Shown here: piece after piece, positions 27,364 through 36,865 of the stretch | Layout: every line of letters starts with the position of its first letter | Position numbering within the stretch: position 1 is the stretch's first letter | Source: Rivularia sp. MS3 | GTDB lineage: Bacteria > Cyanobacteriota > Cyanobacteriia > Cyanobacteriales > Nostocaceae | Direction: 5' to 3' | Assembly (NCBI GenBank): GCA_019192545.1 | Contig: JAHCMI010000037.1 | Coordinates: forward strand, 1 to 64,000 | DNA length: 64,000 nt | Made by a program: the position numbers and the translations under genes | Notes under the pieces: model-generated | The model's input: the letters and a program-made list of their open reading frames with translations, nothing else | Told to the model about the DNA's origin: nothing | Database searches by the model: none

Positions 27364-30300
27364 TTAACTTTGTTGATTGCATATTTCTTTTAATTCCTTT
27401 TCTTTAGGATGAATTGCTAAGTAATCTTGCAACCAAGCGCAACCCAATTTTGTTAAATCATCTAAATCCAAATCTAATTTCCATAGTTTCACGGTACCAT
27501 CTCTACTTGCGGAAGCTATGGTTTTTCCATCTGGACTAAAGCTAATTTGATCGACTTTATTTAAATGACCTGACATTGTTTTTAACAGTTGAGCATCTTT
27601 TACATTCCAAAGCTTTATCGTATCGTCAAAACTACCGGAAGCTAATATTTTCCCATCTGGACTAAAACGAATACTTCTAATCCATTCACGATGAGCTTTA
27701 AAGGGTTGCAATTCTTTCTCATTTTCTATATCCCAGGTTTTAATAATACCTTGATTGCCACCAGTCGCAATTAATTTATTATCCGGGCTAAAAGCCAAAG
27801 CGTGTAAGTAGCCCATACCAGTATCAAAAACCTGGGACATTCGACCGTTATTTACATTCCAAAATATTACTCTACCATCCGAACTTGCAGAAGCAAATTT
27901 TGTACCGTCGGGACTAAAACTAACAGCTTTAACAGTATGAACGTGACCTTTAAGAGTTTGTAATAAATCTCCGTCTGCAACGCTCCATATTTTTACCATG
28001 CGGTCATTACTAGCGGAAGCAAATTTTGTACCATCTGGGCTAAAGCTAACACTATAAACCTTTCCCGTATGACCTTTACGGGAATATATTTCTGTTCCGT
28101 TTTCTAAATTCCACAGCTTAATTGTTTTATCAGAGCTAGCAGAAGCTAATAATTTACCATCGGGACTAAAGCTAATATCTAAAATATCTTTTGTATGACC
28201 TTTGAAAGTTGCTTGTAATTTGCGGTCTTTGACATTCCACAGTTTAATATTTTTATCGATACCGGCAGAAGCGATAATATTATCTACGGGACTAAAACTA
28301 ACCGCTAAAACTCCACCATCATTTGCTAATAAAGTTTGCGGTTCTATGTCTTTAAGAGACCATATTCTCAGAGTACTGTTAGCAACTGAAAAAAGTTTTT
28401 TACCGTCGGGACTAAAAGTAACGCCACGAATCACGCCAAGATGACCTTTAAGAGTTTGTGGTTGAGTATCTGGAGTATTCAAATTCCACAGTTTCAAGGT
28501 ACCATCAGTTCCGGAAGACACTAATTGTCTACCATCTGAACTAAAGTTTACTCCCCAAACTTCACCACGATGTCCGAGGAAGTTTTGTATTTGTTTACCA
28601 TTGTCAATATTCCATAACCTTACCGTGCTATCTGCACCAGTTGAAGCGATAGTTTTTCCATCGGGGCTAAAATCAACAGTTCTGACACTTGTTTTATGAC
28701 CTCTGAAAATTTTAGGGATTGTAAGTAATTTACCGTCTTCAAGTTGCCAAAGTTTGATTGTTCTATCCGTACTTGTAGAAGCAATTGTTTTACCGTCTGG
28801 ACTAAATTTTACATATGTTACCCAGCGAACTGGATTACGGTGAGCGGGAATTTCTTGGATTAATTTACCATCTGCAACATTCCACAATTTCACCCAACCT
28901 TTAGAACCAGAAGAAACGAGCAATTTACCATCCGGACTAAAACTAATGCTTCTTACCCAGGTATTGTTATGAGCGAGAATAGTTTTTTTTAATTTACCAG
29001 TTTTTACATTCCACAACCTAATCGTACCGTCCCTACTACTAGAAGCCAAAGTGTTTCCGTCGGGGCTAAATCTCACGTTCCAAATCTCACCACTATGACC
29101 CATAAAGGTTTTAATGAAATTTCCTTTGATATCCCAAACTTTGACTTTAGAATCGCTAGCACCAGTTGCAATAAATTGACCGTCGGGGCTAACACTAACA
29201 TCTGTAAGTTGACTGTTGTTAACTTCTACACGATTCTGTTCTCTTACAAGAGATATTGCTTGATTTAAAGTCTTTTTTATCTGTTTTCGCGTTTTTTTAT
29301 CTACTGAGATTGGTGTTGCTAAAACTTGTATTTGTTTTGCTACTTTTAATGCTTCTATTAGTCCATCAAATGGTTGCTCGTAAAGTGTGTTTTCGATAGC
29401 TGCACTTTGAAAGGAAAGATTAGCTTCTACTCTTTCTCTCCTAGCTCTGATTAATTCTAAACCTGTAAATAATGCCGAAATCAGAGATATAGCAAAAAAT
29501 ATACTACCAAAAATTATAATCTTTTTTGCTTTTTTCTGAGCATAAGTTAAAGTATCGTTTGCTTGAGCTAATATTTGACTTTCTTCTTCTTTAACAGTTA
29601 AATGCAGTTTTATCTGACGCTGTTCTAATTCTTGACTAGCAGATAAAAATCGATAATCTAGTGGACTTAACTGTTGATTATTTGCCCAAGATAGAGCATC
29701 TTTTAAAGCTTGTCCCTGCAATAGTCGGGATTCATCTTGATAGTTAGAAGCTACCCAAGTATTAAAACTTTGATAATAGGGACGTAAACTTTCTAATTGC
29801 TTCTCAACCCAATTTTGATTAAAAATACTTTTATAAATAGAATTATATACTTTTAATTTACCTTGATTCTGGATTACTAAACCAGATAATCTTAAATCAG
29901 TTTGTTCTAAACTACCATCAGCTAATACATTTTTATCTAATATCTCTTGATATATTCCTAATAATATTCCGGCTTTGTTTTCGTTTCTTAAAATTCTGTC
30001 ACGAATGGTCTTTAAATGCTCTGGCTCATCTTTACTTTCCCAGTTATAAATAATATTATTCTCAACTATCTCCGGAATTAATTTAGAATTAACAAGATTA
30101 TATCGACGAGCATAATTGCTAACAATTTGACATAACTTTTGCGTGAGAAATGGTTGTCCTCCAGTCCAATTTAATATTTCCTCGATTACAGCCTGAGGAT
30201 TATCAACTCCAGTTAATCCCTTTGCTAAAGGTTCCACTTCATCAACTTTAAATCCCTGTAATTCTATAGCTTTACCAATATTAAAAGGTGTTTGAGTTTT

Positions 30301-30891
30301 ATCAGCAATTAAATCGCTTGGTGTCGCAACTCCCAGAAGTGCAAAAGTCAAACGTTTATATTCTGGATTATCAACACGTTTATTGTAAAAAAATCTAATT
30401 AAACCGAAAAAATCATCTAAAGAAAAACTTTGACTTAAAACTCTGTCAATTTCATCTACGAAAATAACAATTCTTTGCTGAATTTCTACTAATAATATTT
30501 CATCAATAAATAAATTTAATCTTTGAACTGGTGACAGTAAATCTCTTCTTTCCTTCCACCATTTACGCCAGTTTATTTTTTTACTAAGTTGAGTGCTACT
30601 AATTAAAGATTGAACGATTCCAGCGTACCACTTTTCCGCTGTCACATCTTCCTTACCAATTCCGGTTAAATCAATAAAAGCACATACTATACCTGACGCT
30701 TGTAATTTTTGCATTGTTTGAACTCGCAAACTGGATTTACCCATCTGACGCGAATTAAGTACATAACAAAATTCACCAGCTTTCAAAGCTTGATAAAATT
30801 CTAAATCTGCTTTACGGGTAACATAACTTGAAGCTTGAGCAGAGAGACTTCCACCAATTTGATATTCATAGTTTGAAGGTAATTTGCTCAT
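27364..30891 (-). CDS. AAA-like ATPase with 14 WD40 repeats
   Basis: About 1175 residues. The N-terminal AAA-like (AAA_35) domain has Walker A LNSRQMGKSSL (about 46-55), Walker B IVIFVDEID, a sensor-like GVATPSDLI, and a winged-helix region with NWTGGQPFLTQKLC. A helical linker leads to one transmembrane helix (about 456-480), then 14 WD40 repeats from about 555 to 1145, each marked by SPDG...W(N/D/S), enough for two seven-bladed propellers. Such STAND-type proteins sense a partner through the propellers and couple it to nucleotide state; the ligand is unknown. I start at the ATG at 30891, where family members start (MSKLPSNYEYQIGGSLSA); the frame stays open upstream to 31041. It is flanked on both sides by exported-protein genes on the opposite strand. 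Confidence 0.9.
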   Translation of the reverse strand: MSKLPSNYEYQIGGSLSAQASSYVTRKADLEFYQALKAGEFCYVLNSRQMGKSSLRVQTMQKLQASGIVCAFIDLTGIGKEDVTAEKWYAGIVQSLISSTQLSKKINWRKWWKERRDLLSPVQRLNLFIDEILLVEIQQRIVIFVDEIDRVLSQSFSLDDFFGLIRFFYNKRVDNPEYKRLTFALLGVATPSDLIADKTQTPFNIGKAIELQGFKVDEVEPLAKGLTGVDNPQAVIEEILNWTGGQPFLTQKLCQIVSNYARRYNLVNSKLIPEIVENNIIYNWESKDEPEHLKTIRDRILRNENKAGILLGIYQEILDKNVLADGSLEQTDLRLSGLVIQNQGKLKVYNSIYKSIFNQNWVEKQLESLRPYYQSFNTWVASNYQDESRLLQGQALKDALSWANNQQLSPLDYRFLSASQELEQRQIKLHLTVKEEESQILAQANDTLTYAQKKAKKIIIFGSIFFAISLISALFTGLELIRARRERVEANLSFQSAAIENTLYEQPFDGLIEALKVAKQIQVLATPISVDKKTRKQIKKTLNQAISLVREQNRVEVNNSQLTDVSVSPDGQFIATGASDSKVKVWDIKGNFIKTFMGHSGEIWNVRFSPDGNTLASSSRDGTIRLWNVKTGKLKKTILAHNNTWVRSISFSPDGKLLVSSGSKGWVKLWNVADGKLIQEIPAHRNPVRWVTYVKFSPDGKTIASTSTDRTIKLWQLEDGKLLTIPKIFRGHKTSVRTVDFSPDGKTIASTGADSTVRLWNIDNGKQIQNFLGHRGEVWGVNFSSDGRQLVSSGTDGTLKLWNLNTPDTQPQTLKGHLGVIRGVTFSPDGKKLFSVANSTLRIWSLKDIEPQTLLANDGGVLAVSFSPVDNIIASAGIDKNIKLWNVKDRKLQATFKGHTKDILDISFSPDGKLLASASSDKTIKLWNLENGTEIYSRKGHTGKVYSVSFSPDGTKFASASNDRMVKIWSVADGDLLQTLKGHVHTVKAVSFSPDGTKFASASSDGRVIFWNVNNGRMSQVFDTGMGYLHALAFSPDNKLIATGGNQGIIKTWDIENEKELQPFKAHREWIRSIRFSPDGKILASGSFDDTIKLWNVKDAQLLKTMSGHLNKVDQISFSPDGKTIASASRDGTVKLWKLDLDLDDLTKLGCAWLQDYLAIHPKEKELKEICNQQS

Positions 30892-31165
30892 GATGAGAGA
30901 AAAATGATGATTATTTTTGAGTATAGTCAATTTATTGCTAGATTCTTTCAGTTGAAATTCAACACCTGATTTTTCCCTATTTTTTAGATTTAATAGTTCC
31001 TGACTTATTCCTATAGAACTTCCTTGGAATGCAATACACAATAAGCAATATCATCTGAATCAATTTAACAAACCAGGTGGTTTTTTTGAAAGATTATTTA
31101 CTGGATGCATAAATCTCTATACACAAACGTATTCAAGAAAGAAGACTAAATTATAAAGAATAACA

Positions 31166-31984
31166 ATGAAATTAAAAAAAATAATTGCAGCACCAGTTTC
31201 TCTCGGATTAACCATCGCTAGCTTTCCTTTACTAAGTTCACCTGCTTATGCGAAAACTGTGAAAGTTTCTGTTCCTAAAGCTGTTGTTAGTACAGCATTT
31301 AATGCAGCTTTAAGTTCAACTAAAATTCATCTGGATAATTATGGAAAAAAACAAGGAAGAACTAGTTGGCATCAAGACAGTAGCTATATTTTATTTCCTA
31401 ATGGAGCTAAACAATCATTCCCGATTCCTGAATACCCGTTCAAGGTAACAAGATATCGGCAGTTAAAGTACTACATAGATGATATGAATACCTCATCTAT
31501 TAAAAGCACTATTAATGGTAGCCGAATTAAAACTACTCTCTATTTTGAAAGTCAAGGTGAGGAAGTAAAAGCTAAATGTATTCGTAGAAGATTCAAAAAG
31601 TGGAATGAATGTTCTCTCAAAATGGAACGAGATATTCATTTGAATAATTCAGTTATTTCTATGTCTTTGACACCTATTGCTTATAAAGGTTCTATTTCCT
31701 ATGCGAATTCAGCAGTAGACTTTAAAACTGATTTAAGAATTGCTAGTAAGCTATGTCAGAGTTTCAAAGGTATTTGCAAAAATATTGAAGGTAGAATTAA
31801 AAACGAATTAACCAACAATATTGAAACTCGTCTTGCTAAAGGTCTGAATAATTCAAATGTAAGAGCTAAAGTAGCAAGCTCTGTGAAAAAATCACTTAAA
31901 AGTAATTTAGGAAAATACAATAATTGGAAAATAGTTTCAATTAAGAGTAAGGGTAACAAATACATATTGAAGCTGAGTAAATAA
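31166..31984 (+). CDS. Exported protein of unknown function
   Basis: A 272-residue protein with a signal peptide cut near residue 29 (ending SPAYA-KT). The mature part is basic, with two Cys pairs (KCIRRRFKKWNEC and LCQSFKGIC) and a C-terminal helical segment rich in Lys and Asn. I do not recognise a domain. The N-terminal ~45 residues resemble those of the next gene (both start MKL, have an APV/API...G.TI/II.SFPL.. core and continue ...VPKAVVSTAF versus ...VAKSAFYLA), so the two share a common leader although their mature parts differ. It is divergent from the AAA-WD40 gene. Confidence 0.75.
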   Translation: MKLKKIIAAPVSLGLTIASFPLLSSPAYAKTVKVSVPKAVVSTAFNAALSSTKIHLDNYGKKQGRTSWHQDSSYILFPNGAKQSFPIPEYPFKVTRYRQLKYYIDDMNTSSIKSTINGSRIKTTLYFESQGEEVKAKCIRRRFKKWNECSLKMERDIHLNNSVISMSLTPIAYKGSISYANSAVDFKTDLRIASKLCQSFKGICKNIEGRIKNELTNNIETRLAKGLNNSNVRAKVASSVKKSLKSNLGKYNNWKIVSIKSKGNKYILKLSK

Positions 31985-32167
31985 AGTTTGATTAAATAGG
32001 TACGCAGAATTAAAACCGAAATTAAAATCAAAATTAAATATATAAATGGTGCATTTACTTAATTCTAATTAATCTATCCGTAAAATATTTTAGAGATGCT
32101 CATCATTTACGTCTCTATAAACTTTATAAATCATCTGAGTAAACGCTACCCCAATTACAAATAAAAA

Positions 32168-32998
32168 ATGAAGCTACAAAGTCTAATTTCAGCACCAATT
32201 ACTTTCGGATTAATAATAGGTAGTTTTCCTCTAATCAATTCACATGCTAATGCTAAAAACGTTAATGCTCCCGTTGCCAAGTCAGCTTTCTATCTAGCAA
32301 TGGATGCAAATGAAGACTCTCAAAACGAAGAAACTCCCAATGATACTGAAGTTTCCGAAGAACCTAATACCGAAGAAGTTTCTAACGAGACTGAGGTTCT
32401 TGAAGAAAGCCCTGATACAGATGAATCACAAAATCAAAATCCCGATTCTGAGGACAATCTAGAGGAAACAGAAGTAGTTGAAGAGTCTTCTAATAGTTGT
32501 CCCGAAGGAAAATCTCCTCATCCCAGATTTGGAACATGCATTTCTGATTGGATGAATCGCTCGGGAGAACAAGATTGTATAGATGCAAAATTTGGGGATT
32601 TATTTTCGATTTCTCAATGTCGTAACAATAATTCTTCCAATCGAGATGATAGCAAATCAAGAAGAAAACCAGATTTATTAATCAGAAAAATTACTTTTCC
32701 CAAAGCAAGACCGAGAAATATACGGGTTTTAGTTTCTAATGTTGGTAATGCTCGTGCGAAAGCAAATATTTTAAGGCTTACTATTCGAAGAATTAAAGGT
32801 AAAAATGTCAGACGAAAAATAGAAGTAGTTATTCCTAGTTTGCGAAAAAATCAGTCGAAGTGGATTACAGTAAAAGCTCGAAATATTCTACCTAATAAAG
32901 TTAGAATTATAAATACAAAATTCAGCGTAAATGTTGATGCTAGTAAAGTTATTAAAGAGAAAAATGAAAATAATAATGTTTATTGGCATAATCGTTAA
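32168..32998 (+). CDS. Exported acidic protein with CARDB-like domain
   Basis: A 276-residue protein with a signal peptide (cut near residue 29, after NSHANA). Residues about 45-107 are a very acidic, low-complexity stretch of Glu, Asp, Asn, Thr and Pro. A central segment with three or four Cys (SCPEGKSPHPRFGTC...DC...QC) resembles a small Cys-rich module. The C-terminal ~110 residues (PDLLIRKITFPKARPRNIRVLVSNVGNARA...NENNNVYW) have the strand pattern of a CARDB adhesion-type domain. It is probably outside the cytoplasm, possibly a surface or matrix protein. It ends 21 bases before the next gene, so they are likely cotranscribed. Confidence 0.78.
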   Translation: MKLQSLISAPITFGLIIGSFPLINSHANAKNVNAPVAKSAFYLAMDANEDSQNEETPNDTEVSEEPNTEEVSNETEVLEESPDTDESQNQNPDSEDNLEETEVVEESSNSCPEGKSPHPRFGTCISDWMNRSGEQDCIDAKFGDLFSISQCRNNNSSNRDDSKSRRKPDLLIRKITFPKARPRNIRVLVSNVGNARAKANILRLTIRRIKGKNVRRKIEVVIPSLRKNQSKWITVKARNILPNKVRIINTKFSVNVDASKVIKEKNENNNVYWHNR

Positions 32999-33019
32999 TT
33001 ATAAAAATAACTAAAACAC

Positions 33020-34933
33020 ATGAAACTTGTTACTAAATTAATATTTTTTATTTCTTTTACTAGCCTTTCTCTATCTACTACTGTTTCCGCTCGTCCGGTT
33101 TTACAGTCCAATTCAATCAGAACTAATCCAGTTCCCAAACACGAAGGTCTTTGTCATACTTCTATTGATGCTGCTATAGATAAATTAGTAGAAGATGCAA
33201 TAGCTAAACATAAAATTCCAGGACTAACAGTATCGGTTTCAAAAGATGGTCGGATGGTTTGTGATAAGGGTTACGGTTATGCTAATTGGAAGAAGAAAAC
33301 TCCTATGACACCTCGTTCTCGTTCCCAAATTGGTAGCGTTTCCAAAGTTATTGTTGCCGCAGGGATGATGAAACTTGTCGAACAAGGTGCGGTTTCTTTA
33401 CAGACACCTATTTACGGTGAAAATGGTATCTTAAAAGGTGCAGCTTATCAAAAAGCAATGCGTCAGGGTACCCGTCGTCATCGTCCAATTATCGATATGG
33501 CTGTTGGTAAAAATAACCGGGTTTTTACTTGGTATGTTGATGGCAAGGTGACTGAAGGTAGTTCTGAAGATTTAGATAAGCATTCTCAGCCAAAAACATT
33601 TACAGTACCACCGGGACAAAGTTTTAATAGTATTGTTGCAATAGCCAGAGGAGGAAAGCAAAATCGCGTTTATACTTGGTACGATAATGGCAGTTACAGT
33701 GTGGGTACTCCAACTGATTTAGCTGCTTTTAAATATAGAAAACAGAAAAAAGGTCAATTCAAGGGATACAAAATACCTAACAATAATCAAAGAGATAATA
33801 TTGTCGGAATTGGCATGGATACTAATAAAGAAATTACCTACACTTGGTACCATGATGGTACGGTAAGTTCTGGTTCTATCACCAATCTTAAGAGCCGATG
33901 GATAAAAAAATATACCGTTCCTGGTAATACTTCAAGACGTTACAATATTGTCGGTACTGCTGTTTCTGGCAATAATGTCAAACTTGCTTGGTATAGTGAC
34001 AAAAAAGCCAGTAAAGGTAGCGCGACGAATTTGAGTTCAATAAAAGGTTTGTACGACTACCAACGTCGCAATATTCAAGGTTCAATTAGTAGCTGGCTGA
34101 ATGAATATAACAATGTCCAAGTTCGACATTTACTTAGCCATACCTCTGGTTTTACTAGAAGCGGAAAAATAGAACAAGCTGCAATTAAATACAATAAATC
34201 TTTTGATAAATACACGAATCCTCTTCCCTACAGATTGTCGCATCTCTACGTCTTAAGTACTCGCAAACGTTTATTTACTCCCGGAAGTCGTTATAAATAC
34301 TCCAATCATGGTTTGGGACTCGTAGGATTTTTAATTCAACAAATAAGTGGAGATTCCTACGATGTTTTCCTAAAAAATAATATTTTAAACCCCATTGGTC
34401 TTGGTAAAGTAATTCCTAAAGGAACTGTCATCGATGAGAATCTTGATGCAAATCCTCATGGTTGGAGCAAGGGAAAAATCGTTACTAAAAAAATTCATCC
34501 TACAAACCACCCCGGTAGTGCAGCGGGTTCCCTTAAAGCAACCGCAGGGGATTTAGTTCGATTCATGCTAGCAACCGATAAATTACCAAACCATAGCGAT
34601 ATTCTTAAACCAGAAACTATTGACTTAATGGAATCGCGGCTATTTCCTAATACCGCTCCCAGAGTAGCTCATGGATGGCACATAAACTGTCAAGATAGCG
34701 CTTGTAACCAAAGCAAACTTGCTCATAATGGAAAAACTGGGGGGGGAACTGCTTATATGACCAAATTCAAGAATTATGAACTTGATAATATTGATGTCAG
34801 CGGAATCAATATCGCGATTGCTACTAACTTCGGTAAAAGTAGTAATCTTAGAAAGCTAGCAGATGATATTGCTCGTAAATTAGGAGCGGTAAATATTCCT
34901 CAAAATTACGATTTATTGAATTCAGAAACCTGA
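33020..34933 (+). CDS. Exported serine hydrolase (beta-lactamase fold) with repeat insertion
   Basis: A 637-residue protein with a signal peptide (cut about residue 24, after TVSA). It has the three motifs of serine beta-lactamase/D-Ala-D-Ala carboxypeptidase-fold enzymes: S106-V-S-K109, Y427-S-N429 and H569-N-G571 (KTGG follows). The fold is interrupted between LVEQGAVSLQTPI and VQVRHLLSHTSGF, where relatives have only a few residues, by about 190 residues (155-345) that consist of four copies of a unit with TWY.DG..S.GS..(D/N)L. This looks like a small repeat domain, perhaps a lectin-like or propeller-like module that binds a polymer substrate. Peptidoglycan or ester hydrolysis is the likely activity; substrate unknown. 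It follows the CARDB-like gene by 21 bases. Confidence 0.85.
   Translation: MKLVTKLIFFISFTSLSLSTTVSARPVLQSNSIRTNPVPKHEGLCHTSIDAAIDKLVEDAIAKHKIPGLTVSVSKDGRMVCDKGYGYANWKKKTPMTPRSRSQIGSVSKVIVAAGMMKLVEQGAVSLQTPIYGENGILKGAAYQKAMRQGTRRHRPIIDMAVGKNNRVFTWYVDGKVTEGSSEDLDKHSQPKTFTVPPGQSFNSIVAIARGGKQNRVYTWYDNGSYSVGTPTDLAAFKYRKQKKGQFKGYKIPNNNQRDNIVGIGMDTNKEITYTWYHDGTVSSGSITNLKSRWIKKYTVPGNTSRRYNIVGTAVSGNNVKLAWYSDKKASKGSATNLSSIKGLYDYQRRNIQGSISSWLNEYNNVQVRHLLSHTSGFTRSGKIEQAAIKYNKSFDKYTNPLPYRLSHLYVLSTRKRLFTPGSRYKYSNHGLGLVGFLIQQISGDSYDVFLKNNILNPIGLGKVIPKGTVIDENLDANPHGWSKGKIVTKKIHPTNHPGSAAGSLKATAGDLVRFMLATDKLPNHSDILKPETIDLMESRLFPNTAPRVAHGWHINCQDSACNQSKLAHNGKTGGGTAYMTKFKNYELDNIDVSGINIAIATNFGKSSNLRKLADDIARKLGAVNIPQNYDLLNSET
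33482..34054 (+). repeat. Four-copy protein repeat inserted in the serine hydrolase
   Basis: Coding for residues 155-345. Units are spaced by about 48-58 residues and share hydrophobic-A(I/V)-G..N...(Y/F)TWY.DG...S.G(S/T)..(D/N)L; the copies begin near residues 157, 205, 260 and 310. The DNA copies are not identical, so this is an old duplication. Confidence 0.8.
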
Positions 34934-35050
34934 TATAGCGTTTTCGTAAGCAACTGAGATACAGCTTTATATCCCCCTCTCCTTAATAAGGGGAGAGCTT
35001 AGGGGTGAGGTTTTTAGATGTATCTTGCGGAGACTGAGAAACGCCATAAT
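34934..35050. mobile_element. Small inverted-repeat element, variant copy
   Basis: TATAGCGTTTTC...GATACA at the left and TGTATC...GAAACGCCATA at the right form an imperfect inverted repeat; the centre has CCCCCTCTCCTTAATAAGGGGAGAG and GGGGTGAGG. It is less alike at its ends than the copies at 13201 and 39823. Confidence 0.5.
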
Positions 35051-35106
35051 ATTTTGTTGTTACTGAATAATAAATAATAATGCGAAATTATAGTTTCATA
35101 TTGCTG

Positions 35107-35129
35107 GAGACGTAACATTGTTACGTCTC
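35107..35129. repeat. GAGACGT hairpin
   Basis: GAGACGTAAC pairs perfectly with GTTACGTCTC around ATT. It is the second member of the hairpin family also seen at 26037 and 39789, and lies in the 3' gap between the convergent serine hydrolase and vMAP genes. Confidence 0.7.
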
Positions 35130-35181
35130 TACATTAGTTTTAGATATAAACTAACCAATTACCAATTACCAATTACCAATA

Positions 35182-36582
35182 TTAAACCAGAACCCTTTGA
35201 AAATAATCTCGATATAAATTACAGCTAGGTTTAACACAATTATCCAACTTTTCAACTAAACCCATGCTGTGTAATTTATAAATCAAAATTGAATTTAATT
35301 CAACTGGTGATGATGAATTTACAACTAATCTAAAAGCATCAGCTAGTTCGGAAGAATCTTGTAAAACTTCTAAATATCCTCGTAAATGATTGCTATAAAT
35401 TCCTGCTTCTGTAGATGCTTCTTGCAATAATTTCTCTAGATTTGTTTTTTTTGTAGCTACCTGATACATTGCTAACCTTAGTAAAAAGGGATGACCTCCT
35501 ACTAATTTCATTAACTGTTGTATCTGGACTTCATTCCAATTTAAACCGTGTATTGCAGCTAGTTTTTCTACTTGCTGTTGATTAAATTCTATTAATTCTA
35601 TAGGAACTCCAGCATTAAACGGAGATTGATTGATATCTAAGGGAACATAAACTTCTGTTGAATGAGCTAATACTAAACGCAATTGCTGCCAAATCTCTGA
35701 AATCTTCGCTTTTTCATGCCAACTCCGCAGCATTCCAAAAAAGTCTTCAATAACTTCTGTATAAGCAAATATTTTATCTACATTATCCAAAGCTAATACT
35801 ATAGGAAAATCTATTTCTGTCAGTAAATATTCTTCAAAATAAACAGTACAGTTATCATTACTACCTAAAATTTCAGAATCCCAATAATCATTTAATTGAT
35901 TTTCTAATTTTAATTGTCTGCCAATCATACAGCAAAGCCAGCGCAGAAATTTATCTAAATCTGTTAAAATTTTCCGCTCGACGCTACTTAAATCTAAATA
36001 AACAGTTTGATAACTTCTATTCTTAGCATTAGCGATAATTCTATTTGTTAAAGAAGTCTTACCCATTAACTTCGGTGCTTTAATTCTAATCAAAGAACCA
36101 GGTTTAATAATTGTCTCAAAACAAATATTTTCGAGATTATTTCTTTCAATGTAAAAGTCAGAATCCGGTGGCACAAAACTTTCTGGAAAAGGTATTTGTT
36201 TAATTTGTTTCGTGATTTGTAGTTCTTGATTAACTTCGCTTACAACAGAATTATATTGTTTCTCCCAAACTCTCCTCAATGCGGCTTTGAAATTTTTCTT
36301 AGTAACTTTTTCTCCTAAAGCTGTAGTAAGTTTGTGCCATAATTTATTACCTACATCTTTATTTAAATATTCAGCGCTATAACCATAACTAATTGCCATT
36401 TCATCATAAGTTTGTTGCATCCACGAAGCTTGAAGCACCTTAACTTCAATATCGCTGAGATATTTACCCGTAGTCTTAAATAAAGCACTATCTGCAACTT
36501 TTTTTACATCGCTCCAATCAAAATCAGAAATAGAATTAATATTCACTTTTATATTAGATAAACTATCAGTCATTTGAAGCAT
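35182..36582 (-). CDS. AAA-like ATPase with vMAP-type N-terminal domain
   Basis: A 466-residue protein. The first ~115 residues (LSDIEVKVLQASWMQQTYDEMAISYGYSAEYL...) resemble the helical N-terminal domain found on cyanobacterial vWA-MoxR-associated proteins and related STAND ATPases. The AAA-like domain follows with Walker A-like IKAPKLMGKTSL (167-178), Walker B IVLALDNVD, and GGHPFLLRLAMYQV and QSPFNAGVPIEL, closely parallel to QTPFNIGKAIEL and GGQPFLTQKLC in the AAA-WD40 protein 4 kb away; I read the two ATPase domains as paralogous. There is no effector or WD40 domain attached. Role unknown; such proteins are predicted parts of signalling or conflict systems. ATG at 36582 (or the in-frame ATG at 36573). 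Confidence 0.82.
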   Translation of the reverse strand: MLQMTDSLSNIKVNINSISDFDWSDVKKVADSALFKTTGKYLSDIEVKVLQASWMQQTYDEMAISYGYSAEYLNKDVGNKLWHKLTTALGEKVTKKNFKAALRRVWEKQYNSVVSEVNQELQITKQIKQIPFPESFVPPDSDFYIERNNLENICFETIIKPGSLIRIKAPKLMGKTSLTNRIIANAKNRSYQTVYLDLSSVERKILTDLDKFLRWLCCMIGRQLKLENQLNDYWDSEILGSNDNCTVYFEEYLLTEIDFPIVLALDNVDKIFAYTEVIEDFFGMLRSWHEKAKISEIWQQLRLVLAHSTEVYVPLDINQSPFNAGVPIELIEFNQQQVEKLAAIHGLNWNEVQIQQLMKLVGGHPFLLRLAMYQVATKKTNLEKLLQEASTEAGIYSNHLRGYLEVLQDSSELADAFRLVVNSSSPVELNSILIYKLHSMGLVEKLDNCVKPSCNLYRDYFQRVLV

Positions 36583-36719
36583 AAATTCATCCCTGGTTCA
36601 TAGCAATGTTAAGATACAGCACGAGAATTAAGCATTTCCAATTTTAGCAATGCCTTCGTACATTACCGACCTACATTCTCTATACGTTTACGGATTGTTA
36701 TTTATGCCGAGCTTTGTAA

Positions 36720-36782
36720 AAGTTAAAGGTTAAAGCTCAAAGCTCAAAAATTTGAACTCCTGACTCCTAACTTCTAACTCTC
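36720..36782. repeat. Degenerate heptanucleotide repeat
   Basis: Runs of AGTTAAAGGTTAAAG then CTCCTGACTCCTAACTTCTAACT between the divergent vMAP and ABC genes. The 283-base gap has nothing else visible. Confidence 0.6.
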
Positions 36783-36865
36783 ATTTAAACTTTTCTTAAA
36801 TTAAATTGTTATTCTTGGCACACTACTGGGTATCTTGTAATTAGTTTACCGTTCTGTGTGTTCAG

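Noticed and set aside
27364-31041. Longer AAA-WD40 protein starting at 31041
   Set aside because: The first 50 codons have no family similarity and the ATG at 30891 gives the usual N-terminus; the longer form cannot be fully excluded.
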